Positions 24,946-37,900 of a stretch of 64,000 nucleotides of DNA are shown here, piece by piece; position 1 is the first letter of the stretch, and each line of letters starts with the position of its first letter. The notes under the pieces are model-generated. The model was not told the origin of the DNA. It made no database searches and saw nothing but the letters and a program-made list of their open reading frames with translations. The stretch lies in NCBI RefSeq assembly GCF_000327385.1, contig NW_008710694.1, positions 1,118,778 through 1,182,777 of the forward strand. The letters run 5' to 3'. Made by a program: the position numbers and the translations under genes. This DNA is from Lottia gigantea. Taxonomy: Eukaryota; Mollusca; Gastropoda; Lottiidae.

Positions 24946-25556
24946 TTTGTCATTTAGAAGACTGAACTACTTCTAATCTAACTTACTTCTGAAGTAACAT
25001 CTATTCAAAGACTGTTTTTCTGCGTCATTAAAAAACTATGACACGTAAAACAAATTAGAAATCTGGCATTTTGATAGTAAAATTAAATTTGATACTAATC
25101 TCACTATTGGTAATGTAAATTATATAATAAAATTGATGGTGTATCTTGTATTCAGAGTCTAGACAGACCCTGTTATCATCTGATTGACCATCTACTATCA
25201 ACTCTAATGGTTTGGCTGAGGTAATGTTAAGTGGATTAACTGATTGAAAATGTCTGAAAGTGGTGGCACCAGACCATTTTAATGATTCACTTTCAGTGTG
25301 GAGCTGTTACTTGATGAATATTATCTTTCCCATGGTGGAGCTATCATACAATTAATATATCTTTTAAGGGAAATGAAGTTTGTGTGCAAAATTGACCAGA
25401 CTAATTTGATTAAAATACAGATTTTGATGGTTCGGTTCATGTTTTTTCTGATGGTTAATACACTTCCTATTTATGATCTGACGAAATTGTTATGCATCTT
25501 CTGGTCTAGTCAATTGTATCATGTAATGGTATGGGGCTGGAACAATCATAATTAAA

Positions 25557-25815
25557 AGAGGCTAAGTAATCATAGCTAAAAGAGGCTAGGGATAAGCTTA
25601 GCTAAAAGAGGCTAGGGATAAGCATAGCTAAAAGAGGCTAGGGATAAGCATAGCTAAAGGGTAGGTAAGCATAGCTGAAAGAGGCTAGGGATAAGCATAG
25701 CTTAAAGAGGCTAGGGATAAGCATAGCTTAAAGAGGCTAGGGATAAGCATAGCTAAAAAGAGGCTAGGGATAAGCATAGCTAAAAGAGGCTAGGGATAAG
25801 CATAGCTAAAAGAGG
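25557..25815. repeat. 26-bp tandem array
   Basis: About ten copies of a 26-bp unit with AGCTAAAAGAGGCTAGGGAT followed by AAGCAT, with small indels. Its right end runs directly into a SINE-type repeat starting GCTGGTCCTTCACC. Confidence 0.9.
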
Positions 25816-25955
25816 CTGGTCCTTCACCCGATGTCTCAATGGCATTGATCTTTCCCATATTTGCAGTATCCATTTACAGCTGGGTCGACTGAAATTAATG
25901 TCACATAAAGATCCAATGCTCTAAATGATTGTACTCTAGAACCTCACAAAGCAAT
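25814..25955 (+). mobile_element. Second copy of the CTGGGTCGACTG repeat
   Basis: GCTGGTCCTTCACCCGATGT, GGCATTGATCTTTCCC and ATTTACAGCTGGGTCGACTG align with the copy at 7668. It begins exactly at the right end of the 26-bp array. Confidence 0.6.
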
Positions 25956-26369
25956 CAGCTTACAGTTGGAATCATGTATACATTTTCAATTAGTTATATT
26001 AAAATCCCTTTATTTTACTACTTCTATTTCATCAGATTTTCATTGATTTTCCTCAAATTGACCTTTTCTGATTCCCAGCTTAATTGAGAATGTCTGGATA
26101 ATCAATTCTTAGTAAATAGAAATTAATTAAAATATTGTGACTTGATGATCAATTCTATGTAAATAGGCAAAATAGAGTAATAATTGAACACATGAGCAAA
26201 TATGTTTTATTTTGATTTATTTCCTTGAATAATTACTGTCTAGTAGTACATTTAAAATTATAGGCCTACAATATCTTTCAGTATTGTATGAATATCTTTC
26301 AGTATTGTATGACAGTAGGGATTTGGGTAAGATTTAAAAATATTAGACTTGAAACATGAATTTTGTCTA

Positions 26370-26577
26370 ATACCTTGACTGCAATAGCCACCTTTCTTGT
26401 ATCTTGGAAATTTGTGAATGCAGCGCTTTGGTGGGATTGTTTGTTAGCGTATACAGCCAATCAGAGTCCTCGACAGAAAGTCCAAAACAATAAGTCGAAA
26501 TGTTTAAAGTCTGTCTTTCGAGGGCTGTGATTGGCTGTATTCGTATACAAGAAAGGCGGCTATGGCAGTCAAGGTAT
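26370..26577. mobile_element. Palindromic MITE, intact inverted ends
   Basis: Left end ATACCTTGACTGCAATAGCC plus ACCTTTCTTGTAT; right end is its near-exact complement, ATACAAGAAAGGCGGC then TATGGCAGTCAAGGTAT. The interior (TACAGCCAATCAGAG and its partner CTGTGATTGGCTGTAT) is also self-complementary, so the whole 208 bp can fold as one hairpin. No coding capacity. Related copies are at 13117-13475, 33008-33243 and 24878-24945. Confidence 0.85.
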
Positions 26578-28380
26578 TCGAGGAAGTTGGTTATATCTTG
26601 GCATTTTGAAGAGGATCTTAATTGGCATACTCTTTTGTGAGTATAAAATCACCTTAACTTTGTTAAGGAACTTCCCACAGATGTTAGATAATAAGCTGAC
26701 TATCACCTGCCAAAGATTGAGAGTTGGCAAATTGTAGACTGGGAAATAACAGAAATAAGAATAGAAGAACGTAGGTGTTTATCAATACTGAAACTATGTT
26801 GACTGTAGAAGATTTGTCAAGATAAATTGTATTGATATTATTAGTGATGATATCAAGCTGCCAGGGGATGTTTTCTATCATTGTCTCTACTAGACACTAA
26901 TACAACAAGACAAGTTGATAAACCTATTATCTAGAGGGAATATCATAGTCAACTGTTTATTCCTAGATATATATATAATTACTATTGACCACTTGTAATC
27001 AATGTCTCAATTCTTATATCCACTAAGTATAATAGCACCATTATTCACTCTGGAGGACAATGTCCAAGGCTAGTATAATCCTGCACGGAATAGCTTCCAA
27101 CTATATAAGTTCTCTGGTTTAAACAGCCATTTAATGTTAATGGCAATTGAACCACATTTAAAGTATTATAAGGATAAGTCTAAACATTTGTTTAGATTAG
27201 TGCTGGCATGAAAATATGAGTGAAATGGTACATCACAATACTGTCTTGTGGTAGAGTATCGATACTTTACCAGGAATATTAGACAAACATAAAACGACAT
27301 GTAAATACAGAAGAAATTGCATAGTAATATAAATTCCGTACAAGCAAGACAATTCCATTAATCAAAAACTCGTCCAAAATACGACAAAATTGAGGGTGTA
27401 AGTTGTACAGTAGTGGACCCCTCCAAAGAGAAGTACTATTAGGTGTTTTGAAAAGCGTAAGCATGGTCTGCTTCACCCCACAGTGGTAAAGATTATGAGA
27501 TACAACCAGATCAATTCATTCCTGACCAAGTTATGTCATTACATAAAGATGTATCATCAGTAAGCCAATATAAATTACCAGTAATATTTTTTGATGAAAT
27601 TGTTTATTTTTTCCCATATCACAATGATTAATTATTGTATGGTAGCCCTGTGATATGCATTGTATATTGACATAATTGGCATACTTGGTACAGACTATTC
27701 ATAACACTTTCAGAAATAAAACCTGACATGTTTGATGTTCAACACCAAATTAAAGTGAAAATCAAGACTTGTGTCAATTCCAGACTGTTATGAATATTCA
27801 CTAGGCCAGATTACAGGCTGCAGTTGAACTACTGATATCAGCCTGTCATGCCAATTTGTTAGAACTTTGGATGATCATGTCATGATAGTATTTGCATGAG
27901 AATATCTAGTTTGAGAACTATTTTAAATTAGTTATGATTCATTATTTGAAAATGCTGTAACATAACCACAAAAATTTACATATAAACCTCAACTCTCTGC
28001 TATACTTATACTATAAGATAGGTATTTTAAATAACACTTTGTCTCCAAGGAATTCTATATCTTAAGTATTCTAGTAGTCAATTTTCATCATTTAAATCCA
28101 TTATTGAAAAAATGCCAGAACTCATCCTTAAATAGTGGAATATTGATCTTAAACTTGTGTTGTGAGTAAAGAAAATATTAGCCCAGACATAGTTTAAAGT
28201 GATTTCACCCTTTTCTATCTGCTTACTACTAATTACATCACGTCATGTAATCTGGTACAATTTAATTATTATCAGTTTAACTTTATTGCATTTAGTTATA
28301 GGATTCAAACATCCCGAGTAGCCAGTAGCCATTGGCCATCAAAACCTAAATCCTATGAATCCTATAAATAACATAGGTAT

Positions 28381-28946
28381 ACAGTGTACTCTGTGATATC
28401 TGACATTCTGCGTAATCCGATTATTTTCCTTCTTGGGTAGTTTAAAAAACTCGGAGCACTCCGACACTGTGTATTCCGAATTACGACACTAATCAGTGGT
28501 CCCGATACTCAGAAAAATCTGTATAATCTGACATCTACTCATCTAAATCACTTATCGTCAATTAGATAATCGCTTATTGTATTGATAATCAGGATCAATT
28601 CAAATAAAAACAAAAGATCGCTGAACTAAATTTTGCTGATTAATCACCGTCAATGACCTCGCTTCAAGATCAAGGTCATTGCCTTTAGATCAAATGGCAT
28701 GGGTATCATTCATTACTCCGTATAGAACAGAAATATTTATAGAAATATAAAATCGTATGTACAATTAAATAATAGGAACATATACAACTGATTTGTCTTT
28801 TATTATTGTCTTATTATTAGAAAGTTACCGTCTGTAGAATGTGGGTCACTGAGCTATAAATAGTAACACGTGGCACATGTTAAAAAATGTTGAAACTTTG
28901 GGTACTCCGACCCCAGTGCATGTTGGATTGCACAGAGTATACTCTA
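28381..28946. mobile_element. Pogo/Tigger-like non-autonomous DNA transposon
   Basis: Left end ACAGTGTACTCTGTGATATC next to a TA; right end, read in complement, TATACTCTGTGCAATCCAAC, giving imperfect inverted ends of about 27 bp. Inside are TAATCCGA, ATTCCGAATTACGACAC and AATCTGACATC, words typical of pogo-type termini. No transposase reading frame. Family naming is by resemblance only. Confidence 0.5.
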
Positions 28947-31857
28947 ATTGCAAAGTCTTCTTATCACAGGTAAACATGGACAGTCTTGTCTGCCTTATTA
29001 GAATACTAAGCACAAACCTACCGAATCCTGAAGCTGGTGCCTAACTTGGTGTGATAAATCTAAATTCCTGCTCTGGATTTCAGACTCAATTTCAGTGACA
29101 GTCAAGAAATTTCCATATGATTTCCCACCCCTATACAGACAAAATACAGACAAAATACAATTTTTATATAATATGAAAATGAGTAGGTATGAAATAGGTC
29201 AGTTGTCTGAAGATAGCATAGCATGTGATTATGAGTAACAGCATGTTTCAGGTTCTGTTATAATATTTCGACATTATCAGTAACATTATTTTGTTGTTAT
29301 CTGCTCTAAAATTGATGATCAAAATAAAAAAAAATATCATAGGCGAAATTGATCTTTTGACTAGCCATGCCCACCATGATTGACTTATGCGCATATCAAT
29401 TAGGATAATAAAAATAAATCAATATTTCTTCCCTTTAGTGATTAGTGTGATTGAAAAGAAACCAGATAATAGATATCGGCAATTAACTAGTCACTATTCA
29501 ACAGAAGGCAGGGGGTTAAAGTTATGTTTAATATTTCCTTTTCGTGATAACTTTTTGATTTGATTTTATGGAACTAGTTCCTTTAAGTGTAGTTTGTTTT
29601 GTTTGGCAGGTTGTCTATTTTGGTAGCAATAAGTTGGACTAATGATAGGAAACTAATTTGTACAAGACAAGCTTCATTTAGAAATGAGACAAATAATAGT
29701 AAGCTAATTAAGGCAATTAGTAAATTTATGATATAAGTAAGTGATGATTATAGGTTCGAGTCCTTTACTTGATAAGCTCATACTTAATAAAAATCAATTT
29801 CTACCCTGTAGAGCTGCGATCAATATAAACTCAACTCTCTATCTGGTGTCATTTTAACTGAACAAAATCTCTTAGCAAGTCTCTTGTATCTGTATATTGT
29901 ATCCTTCTTGTTATAAACATTGTTATGGAAGTTGTTGTTTTATTCTAAATATAGGGATGATTTGTAAGTATTGTATGATATTTTGTAATAACATGATGTT
30001 AAAAGTCGTGTCTATGTTTTTGGATGTGTTTTAATGTGAGTTTTGAAATGTTTTAATGTCATTACAACTTCCTTTATTACTGTTTGTACAATTTGTCATT
30101 TGTATGTGGTTTATGTATGCATATTAAAATGTCATATTTGATGTGCATTTGCAGTAATTCACTTAAGTGTTGTACTTGAAAACATGTCCTGTATGCAATA
30201 TCAGTTTTAGCTTGAAGCGAACGTTAACTTTCCATCTACCAACCAACCAGTTGACTAAATGGTTGAGAAGTTTTCCTGCTACAAACATATACCATCATAA
30301 TAACTGTGCACCATTTATAGTGGAATATAAAGTATTGTAGCATGTTATAGTATTCTGTGTTATGTTTAAACCAACTTTTCATTTTCAGAACTGTGATAAT
30401 GTTTAGGATGTAGCAGTAATTTAGTAAATATATTAGCTTAATCTCTTAGATGCATAAAAATTTCACTGTAAAGATGCTAAGATTGATATTAATGTCATGT
30501 TAAGAATTAATTTATTAGAGTAGCTTTAGATATTATATCAATCTTCTCCTGTGTCTTAACTGCTTCATTCCATGATAATAATAAAAGTTCAATCTGTAAA
30601 CCTAGGCTGAAAAAATTGACATTCTACTGATGTCTTAAAAACTGCCTGTCATAGAACATTAGACATTTTCAAAGTTTTCATTAAATTTCCCTTGGGAAGA
30701 TAAGATGATAGCCATTATCTTAGAACATTCTGAAATCGTGAGCTCCTTTACACTTCTTTTGTCTGAGAAAGTTGGAATAATTTTGTTAAACAATTTAAAC
30801 AGGGGATATGTACTCTCTGATCTTCTAAATGTCTTTCAAATCTTACATGTTCAAACTATATTTACACAGTATTTACTAAGCCTATATAGTGTGAGAAAAA
30901 AGTCTAATTCAAAGACTTGTTCAGCTTGCGTGATAAATTTTAGTACCAAATATTCTTGGCGTTTATTATAGACGAGGAAAACCTGCTGTGTTCATGTTAA
31001 ATACTATAGGTATTACCATTATTTCTGAATTATATTTGTCTAAAAATAGATTCTCTGGCCATGTAGTCAGTGTATTGAGCTGAGAGAGGAAATTATTTCC
31101 AAGGGAATGTTTATTGGTTCAATACGGGATACAACACAATCAATAAGATATAATAACTAATCATATTGATAGCTTCTAACTCATTCTATTTCACACTACA
31201 TTGCTTTAAATGAATCAATTCCATGTATATGATAGATTCAATTCATTAGATAGTGAATACTACCATATTGCTGTCAAATTAATTACAAATACACACAAAA
31301 TTCATCAGCTGGTTGATCTTTGAGTACGGTGACAGTGGTGTTTCTAAGAATCTTCTTGTCTTTCCATCTTTGTAAGATGATAAGAAATTTGAGAGTGGGA
31401 GAGGGGCAAACAGTTGATGAATCCCTCCCTTTAAGTTTAAACTGATGATTATGGTGATGATGAAATGATAAGTCATGTATAACGAGTTCTACTGATGTAA
31501 TTTAAGAATAATAAATCTATGATATTCTCTAGACAAGTTGGATGGAAGAGACTTTTGTGTGTTAAATATTTATGAATACCAATCAGATATCAATATCATA
31601 TTTTGATATAAAAAACCAAGTAAATGTCCTGGAATATTGATGGAAAATGCCAAAACTGGTTGTGCTACAATCTGTTATTCTGGAGAAATTTTCATGTTTC
31701 TAAATCTGTGGTCGATCATTGCCTTATTTAGATCTGTTGAATATGTTTTTTTTTAATAAAAGCTTTGTGTATCATATTTTTTCATTGATTTGGACTAAAG
31801 TAGAAAGAAAGAAACAACCACTTTTTTAACTAGATAATAACAACTGAAGTTCATATG

Positions 31858-31975
31858 GGTCTTCTCTATCCAAAACTATTGATCTGGAATATCTGTTCTC
31901 ATTTACAGCTGGGTTGACTGAGATTATGGGGAAAGATGACAGAACATTCACACATCAACTGAAATGTGAACCTTA
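31858..31975 (+). mobile_element. Third copy of the CTGGGTCGACTG repeat
   Basis: Contains GGGTCTTCTCTATCC, TATTGATCTGGAAT and ATTTACAGCTGGGTTGACTG; more diverged than the other two. Confidence 0.55.
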
Positions 31976-32639
31976 AGGTGTGGGCACACAAGCAGTCTTG
32001 GTCGGGGCTTTTTTTTTTGCTCACTTGAGTACTGTGAGGAGTTTTGCCAACTGGCACATGCACACAAGGAGACAAAAATCTCCAGTCGGTCGTTTTCCAC
32101 CATGTTGATAGTCACGTGCAGAGCATGCACTTGAAAGGAAAAGGAATCTGATTGAATGATGACGGTCTGTCTTGCAGAGACACCTGTCAAACTTGTTTGA
32201 AATGATATTATAAATCCTGTCAGGGACCAATCTTGTGTAAAGGTTTCAACATCTTGCGTATAAATGGCTTAGTTGGTTTTACTTTATCCTATATCAGAAG
32301 AATAATCTTACTGATTAGACCTTGAAGTGGAAGGAATGATTGAGATTGACATCCATTCGCGTGAACTTTTATAGAATGTGAAAAAAATTGACTTTGACAT
32401 TTATAATTTAGAATCTATTTGTTATTTTCAAAAAAACATGCTCATTATCTTTTGTCTTTTCTTTTGAGTTTCTTAAAATCAATTACAAACAACTATGTCT
32501 TGTTTAAAATTGATTTTTTAAATCTTTTGTAAATTAGTACAGCTTGGCTCAGTTCCTGCTTGTCAGGCCATGACTTAGTGAGTAGGACGGGGTTGTATTT
32601 CGGGTTGTATTTCGGCATATGTTGATACTATACAGGTCA

Positions 32640-32860
32640 ATATTTCACATGGCAGTGATGTAGGTAGGAGGATCTGTATCTTGTTGTTAAGGATAGATAA
32701 GAAATCGGCTCCATGTGAGCTACAGGTTGTGCATGTTCCAGATCCCTAGACAATTGGAATTGCCGCCCTGGCAAATTACTGTCATTGCACACTGCATGGT
32801 ATTACCCCATCTGGTGCAGAAAAGTAGAACTTAAAACATCATTTCAACTCTAATCAGGAG
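32640..32860 (+). mobile_element. Copy of the same SINE, body and tail
   Basis: Recognised by GCAGTGATGTAGGTAGGAGG, GAGCTACAGGTTGTGCATG, GATCCCTAGACAATTGGAAT and the tail TGGTGCAGAAAAGTAGAAC. A possible decayed tRNA head lies just upstream (GGCTCAGTTCCTGC near 32550). Confidence 0.75.
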
Positions 32861-33007
32861 GTTGTAACACTAAAGGCATTGAAAACAAGTGCTATAGATG
32901 TACAAGAAGATACATACAAGGTTTAGTGAGGTCTTAAATCCTTCATCCTACATCCTACATCCTACATCTGAGGCTAAACCCATCCTGCTATAAATAAATA
33001 AAGAGCA

Positions 33008-33243
33008 GGATATATCATCTTCACAATGTGAATACTTTAATCATAGGCTTTGACAGAAAGTCTGTAAACAACAGGCCATAATTTTTACAGTCTTTATGCC
33101 GAAAGCTCTGATTAGCTGTAATTGTGGGTGAACAATCCAATCAAATAGCTGCATTTGTAAACTTCTGTGACACAAGAAAGGTGGCTATTGCAGTCAAGGT
33201 ATAAGTTGGTAATAACTAGACAGTGTGAAGAGGAGGATATATA
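33008..33243. mobile_element. Copy of the palindromic MITE
   Basis: Outer ends GATATATCATCTTCACAATG and AGTGTGAAGAGGAGGATATA are inverted. Inside are GCTTTGACAGAAAGTCTG and the right arm ACACAAGAAAGGTGGCTATT, then GCAGTCAAGGTATAAG. The left TACCTTG arm has been lost. Confidence 0.75.
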
Positions 33244-33888
33244 GAATTAGTCTTATCAATTTCTTTCATATTGATGATATGAGGTTGGGTTTTTTATTAG
33301 TTCAATATGTGACATTAAGCAAGTCTAACATTAAATTGAATGTCATATGATAAAATGTTGATTAGTTATTAGTTATTTTATGTATTGATGTTTTATTAAA
33401 GGTTGAATCTATTTATGGTGATTATACTGAGGTTTGTTTTGTTCCTTAATGACATGTTAGTCTGAGTATGTAGTGGAATATTTCATTGTGGAGTATAATT
33501 AAAGCCAGACACAGACGGCAGATTTTTCTTTTGTTGAAAACTAAAAACAATGTTATGTGTTAGGGCTGGGCGATATACCAGTATCACAATAATTACTGAT
33601 ATATCATTAATAATATCGCCTTCTTAAAAAAATACAGAGATATCGCCATATGATATAGCGTTAAATATTTGTCCAATAAGATCTTCTACACAATTCTAAC
33701 AAGTAATCTAATATTTGAAACAGACATCATTTTGTTTCAAAATCCAGTAAAATCCATACTTCAGATACAGGAATTAATGTTTCTGATACAAAAAAAATGA
33801 TTTTCAAAAATATTTATCTTATAACGATTTTTATTTTGTAGCCTGATTTTTGTGTATCAATTATATTTATAATTAAATCTATTATATT

Positions 33889-34958
33889 TGTAGATCAAAG
33901 TGAAATATTTATTATTTTTATAGATCAAAGTAAAATCTATATTATTTTTATAGATCAAAGTGAAATCTATGTTATTTTTATAGATGAAATCTGTATATTT
34001 GTAGATATAATAGTGAAATTTATGTTATTTTTATAGATGAAATCTGTATATTTGTAGATATAAAAGTGAAATCTATGTTATTTTTATAGTTGAAATCTGT
34101 ATATTTGTAGACATAAAAGTGAAATCTATGTTATTTTTATAGATGAAATCTGTATATTTGTAGACATAAAAGTGAAATCTATGTTATTTTTATAGATGAA
34201 ATCTGTATATTTGTAGATATAAAAGTGAAATTTATGTTATTTTTATAGTTGAAATCTGTATATTTGTAGATATAAAAGTGAAATTTATGTTATTTTTATA
34301 GATGAAATCTGTATATTTGTAGACATAAAAGTGAAATCTATGTTATTTTTATAGTTGAAATCTGTATATTTGTAGATATAAAAGTGAAATCTATGTTATT
34401 TTTATAGATGAAATCTGTATATTTGTAGATATAAAAGTGAAATTTATGTTATTTTTATAGATGAAATCTGTATATTTGTAGATATAAAAGTGAAATCTAT
34501 GTTATTTTTATAGTTGAAATCTGTATATTTGTAGACATAAAAGTGAAATCTATATTATTTTTATAGTTGAAATCTGTATATTTGTAGATATAAAAGTGAA
34601 ATCTATATTATTTTTATAGTTGAAATCTGTATATTTGTAGACATAAAAGTGAAATCTATATTATTTTTATAGTTGAAATCTGTATATTTGTAGATATAAA
34701 AGTGAAATTTATGTTATTTTTATAGATGAAATCTGTATATTTGTAGATATAAAAGTGAAATCTATGTTATTTTTATAGATGAAATCTGTATATTTGTAGA
34801 TATAAAAGTGAAATTTATGTTATTTTTATAGATGAAATCTGTATATTTGTAGATATAAAAGTGAAATCTATATTATTTTTATAGTTGAAATCTGTATATT
34901 TGTAGATATAAAAGTGAAATCTATATTATTTTTATAGTTGAAATCTGTATATTTGTAG
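33889..34958 (+). repeat. 30-bp / 53-bp tandem array ending in the GPSM2 exon acceptor
   Basis: Three 30-bp units with TAGATCAAAG (at 33891, 33921 and 33951) lead into nineteen 53-bp units. GAAATCTGTATATTTGTAG recurs exactly every 53 bp from 33986 to 34940. Each 53-bp unit looks like the 30-bp unit plus a 23-bp addition, and holds two T-rich tracts ending in TAG. The last unit's ATTTGTAG is the acceptor immediately before the GPSM2 exon with ATG 34962. Confidence 0.93.
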
Positions 34959-34961
34959 ATT

Positions 34962-37900
34962 ATGGAGTGTTCCTGTATGGAGTTGGCATTAGAAGGTGAG
35001 AGGTTGTGTAAAGCCGGAGATTGTAAGACTGGAGTACAGTTTTTTGAGGCAGCAGTTCAAGCTGGTACAGATGATCTAAAAACACTAGGAGCTATTTATA
35101 GTCAATTAGGCAATGCTTATTTTTATCTACAAGAATATGGAAAAGCCTTAGAATATCATAAACATGATCTGAACATGGCAAGGTATGTACTGTTTCTCAT
35201 TATCTTTATTTATCTGGACTGAAACGTTGATTCATTTGGTAGAATTGCTGGTATGAGATAGACATAGATATATATATATATAGACAGATTTTATCAGGAT
35301 AGATTTAGATATTGTGATACAGAAACTTTTTATAAAAGGTTGGGCTCTATTGATTCTAATTCAAAGTCATTTATATAGCCATGCCTTAGATCTTAAATCC
35401 ACTGTCAAATTGTCTTGTGCACACGGCACAGTACGCAAAGCATTTTCGTCAAGTGAAAAGTCATATTCTTAACAGACACAGTTACATTTTAATTTATCGA
35501 ACAAGTCATAGGTATTAAAATTTAGTATATGAGTTTTGTTGCAATGCAGAATTTAGGTCTAGGATAACATTTCTATGTCATGTTATATCCATATCATGTC
35601 TTTATAAGGCAATTAAAAGCACGTGATTGGGTTGTTAATGATCTCAGAGTATAACGAGCCTCTGAAGATCAATTATAATTATTAACGGAACTATAAAACA
35701 GCTGTTTTTTTACAGCTTAATATACTGATAACAGTATTTGTTATTGCTACAATTTGTTATCATCCATATTGATCTATGCAGCCATATAGTTTTAATCTAT
35801 TTACGATTATATACAAATGTAGATGACATGAGGCTCACATGTTGGGGATTTTTACCATTCGACTCCTGGATAGCATAATTTTGTTTGCTTTCCACAAAAA
35901 AATTGACAATATTTCTAATATGTCCTCAATCAGGATATTTATATGAAGGAACTAAATTAAATTCTCAAGTGTTGTCTTAAAGGGAAAGGTTTGCCATCGG
36001 TGTGACCAATCGTACCTTAGTCTCAGAAACGAAAACTTAGCTTATCAGTAATAGTGTTCACAGCTCACCATCCTAATTTGAGTCTTTAAATCCATGTGTG
36101 TCCAGAAATATACACGTTTGAATTTTAAAATGACGACTCATTTCTTGCTACCTTGCTATATAAAGAAAAGACATATAGTAAGAGAAAATTAAATTCCTAG
36201 TTTGAGGTATATGCGATTTTCGTACATTTCAAGTACTTCTGAAGACTATTTACATATATTCAAAAACCAAATCAACCCTCGAAAATGGCAAATCTGTGCC
36301 TTTAAAATCAACTGATGTTTCACATAGTTTTAATGGTTTTTAGGTTAATATTTATGTAATTGAGTAAAAGTTTATTTATGGTTTTTTGAAGTGTTTCCTT
36401 AAATGATTTCTGAGAATGAAAATTTTGAAATTGATATAAAGTGGATAATACTGTCTTGAAATATTCCTTGAAATATTCCTTGAAATATGTTACAGAAAGA
36501 AAACCTAGAATCTTGTAACAATATCTTTTTCAATTTTGTATTCCGTTGAAATATATTCCATAGAAATCATTACATTATATATCTAGCTATATCAATACCA
36601 GAAATTGAATTTTTTTGTAGAAAGAAAACAGAATTGTAAGCTTAATTTACAATATCTTGAAATCCATTTTCAATTTTGAATTCTGCTGAAAAATATTCCA
36701 TAAAAAATCATGTTATTTTTATGCATAGAGCAATATTGATACCATTATTACACTCCATTTGATATTACTGTAATTGCATTATTTTGTAGAAAGAAAACAT
36801 AGAATTTAGATTAAAATAATATCTTTTTCAATTAATTGTATCCCACTGAAACATATTCCCAAAAAATATTAATATAATTTTAGAAAATCATGATGTTATT
36901 TCTATCTATAGGGCAATATCGATACTATAATTTTAACAAATATAATATAACTGTCTGTAGCAGGCACATATTGAAATCTATTTACTGTTATATTTTATCA
37001 GCTGTATAAATCTAAATAATGTCAGTTAATTTATTTATTAGAAATATTTGCAGACTAGGCCAGACTGACATTGATTTTTTTAAATTGAATTTCGTTCAAG
37101 AAAGTAAATTCTATATATTTGAATGTGATTCTTGGCTAAGAATTTTAACAGAATATTGTATGTAATTGGATAAAGACTTAGGGTAGACTTAATTTGTTGT
37201 TGAGAAAGACTATCGTTCGACTGTATAGAGGTATCATATTTGAAACACTGGGATATTTTAGAAATAGCTGGTATTGTCTCATAGACATATTTATTGTACA
37301 TCTTTTTATAAGTTTAGATACCAAATTTTGCTTTTGTCATGGTGAAAATTCTCGAAAAACTAGCAATCCAGATCGTAGCAACTTCCATGAAATGTGACGT
37401 TTTGTGTCTGGTCCTAAACATGCCAAATTTTCAATCTGTGTATCATGCCGGAGGAACAGGTAAAGCCACATTTATGGCTAACAGCTGAGGGGAACTAATA
37501 GTGAAGTCGTGTAGTAGAAATGTTGAGCCTTCAATCTTATAACCAGTGGCAGTGGAACATGAATAAGTAGTTAAATAAAACAGTAATAGTCATCAATAAA
37601 AGTGTGTTGTGTTTAAACTGAATATGTGTAAATTGCATGTATTTATTGATTCCAGAGCCCTATCAGATCGTGTGGGAGAAGCCAAGGCCAGTGGTAATTT
37701 AGGGAATACATTGAAAGTGATAGGAAAGTTTGATGAAGCTATAGCGTGCTGTAAACGACACCTGGATATCTCCAGAGAGATTAATGATAAGGTCAGCCAG
37801 CGTTATTCTTCAAGTAGAGATCAATTCTAATTTTATATACCAGCCCACAATCATTGGTTTCTAGTACACCCACATGTTTTTTAACAGAGCTGATATGTCA

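Larger units (their letters stand above)
20640..34958. other. 14-kb non-coding interval: SGSM promoter side and GPSM2 5' region
   Basis: No conserved protein block is visible in either strand across this interval. It should contain the SGSM promoter (near 20640-20900) and, since the first recognised GPSM2 coding exon is entered through an acceptor, one or more upstream non-coding or N-terminal exons of GPSM2. Repeats seen include a 26-bp tandem array (25557-25815), MITE copies (24878-24945, 26370-26577, 33008-33243), a pogo-like element (28381-28946), SINE-type fragments (25814-25955, 31858-31975, 32640-32860), and a 30/53-bp array (33889-34958). Open frames of 60-90 codons here look like chance. 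Confidence 0.5.

Noticed and set aside
25298-25555. 85-codon plus-strand frame
   Set aside because: Hydrophobic, AT-driven composition with no recognisable domain, no splice logic and a tandem array at its end.
30705-30971. 88-codon plus-strand frame
   Set aside because: No family similarity and no supporting signals; expected by chance in this much AT-rich DNA.
33555-33660. GGGCTGGGCGATAT motif with ATATCG words, and a similar GTCTGGGTATCGATTA stretch near 1250
   Set aside because: Resembles ends of some hAT-type repeats in other animals, but I could not find a paired end or a second clear copy here.
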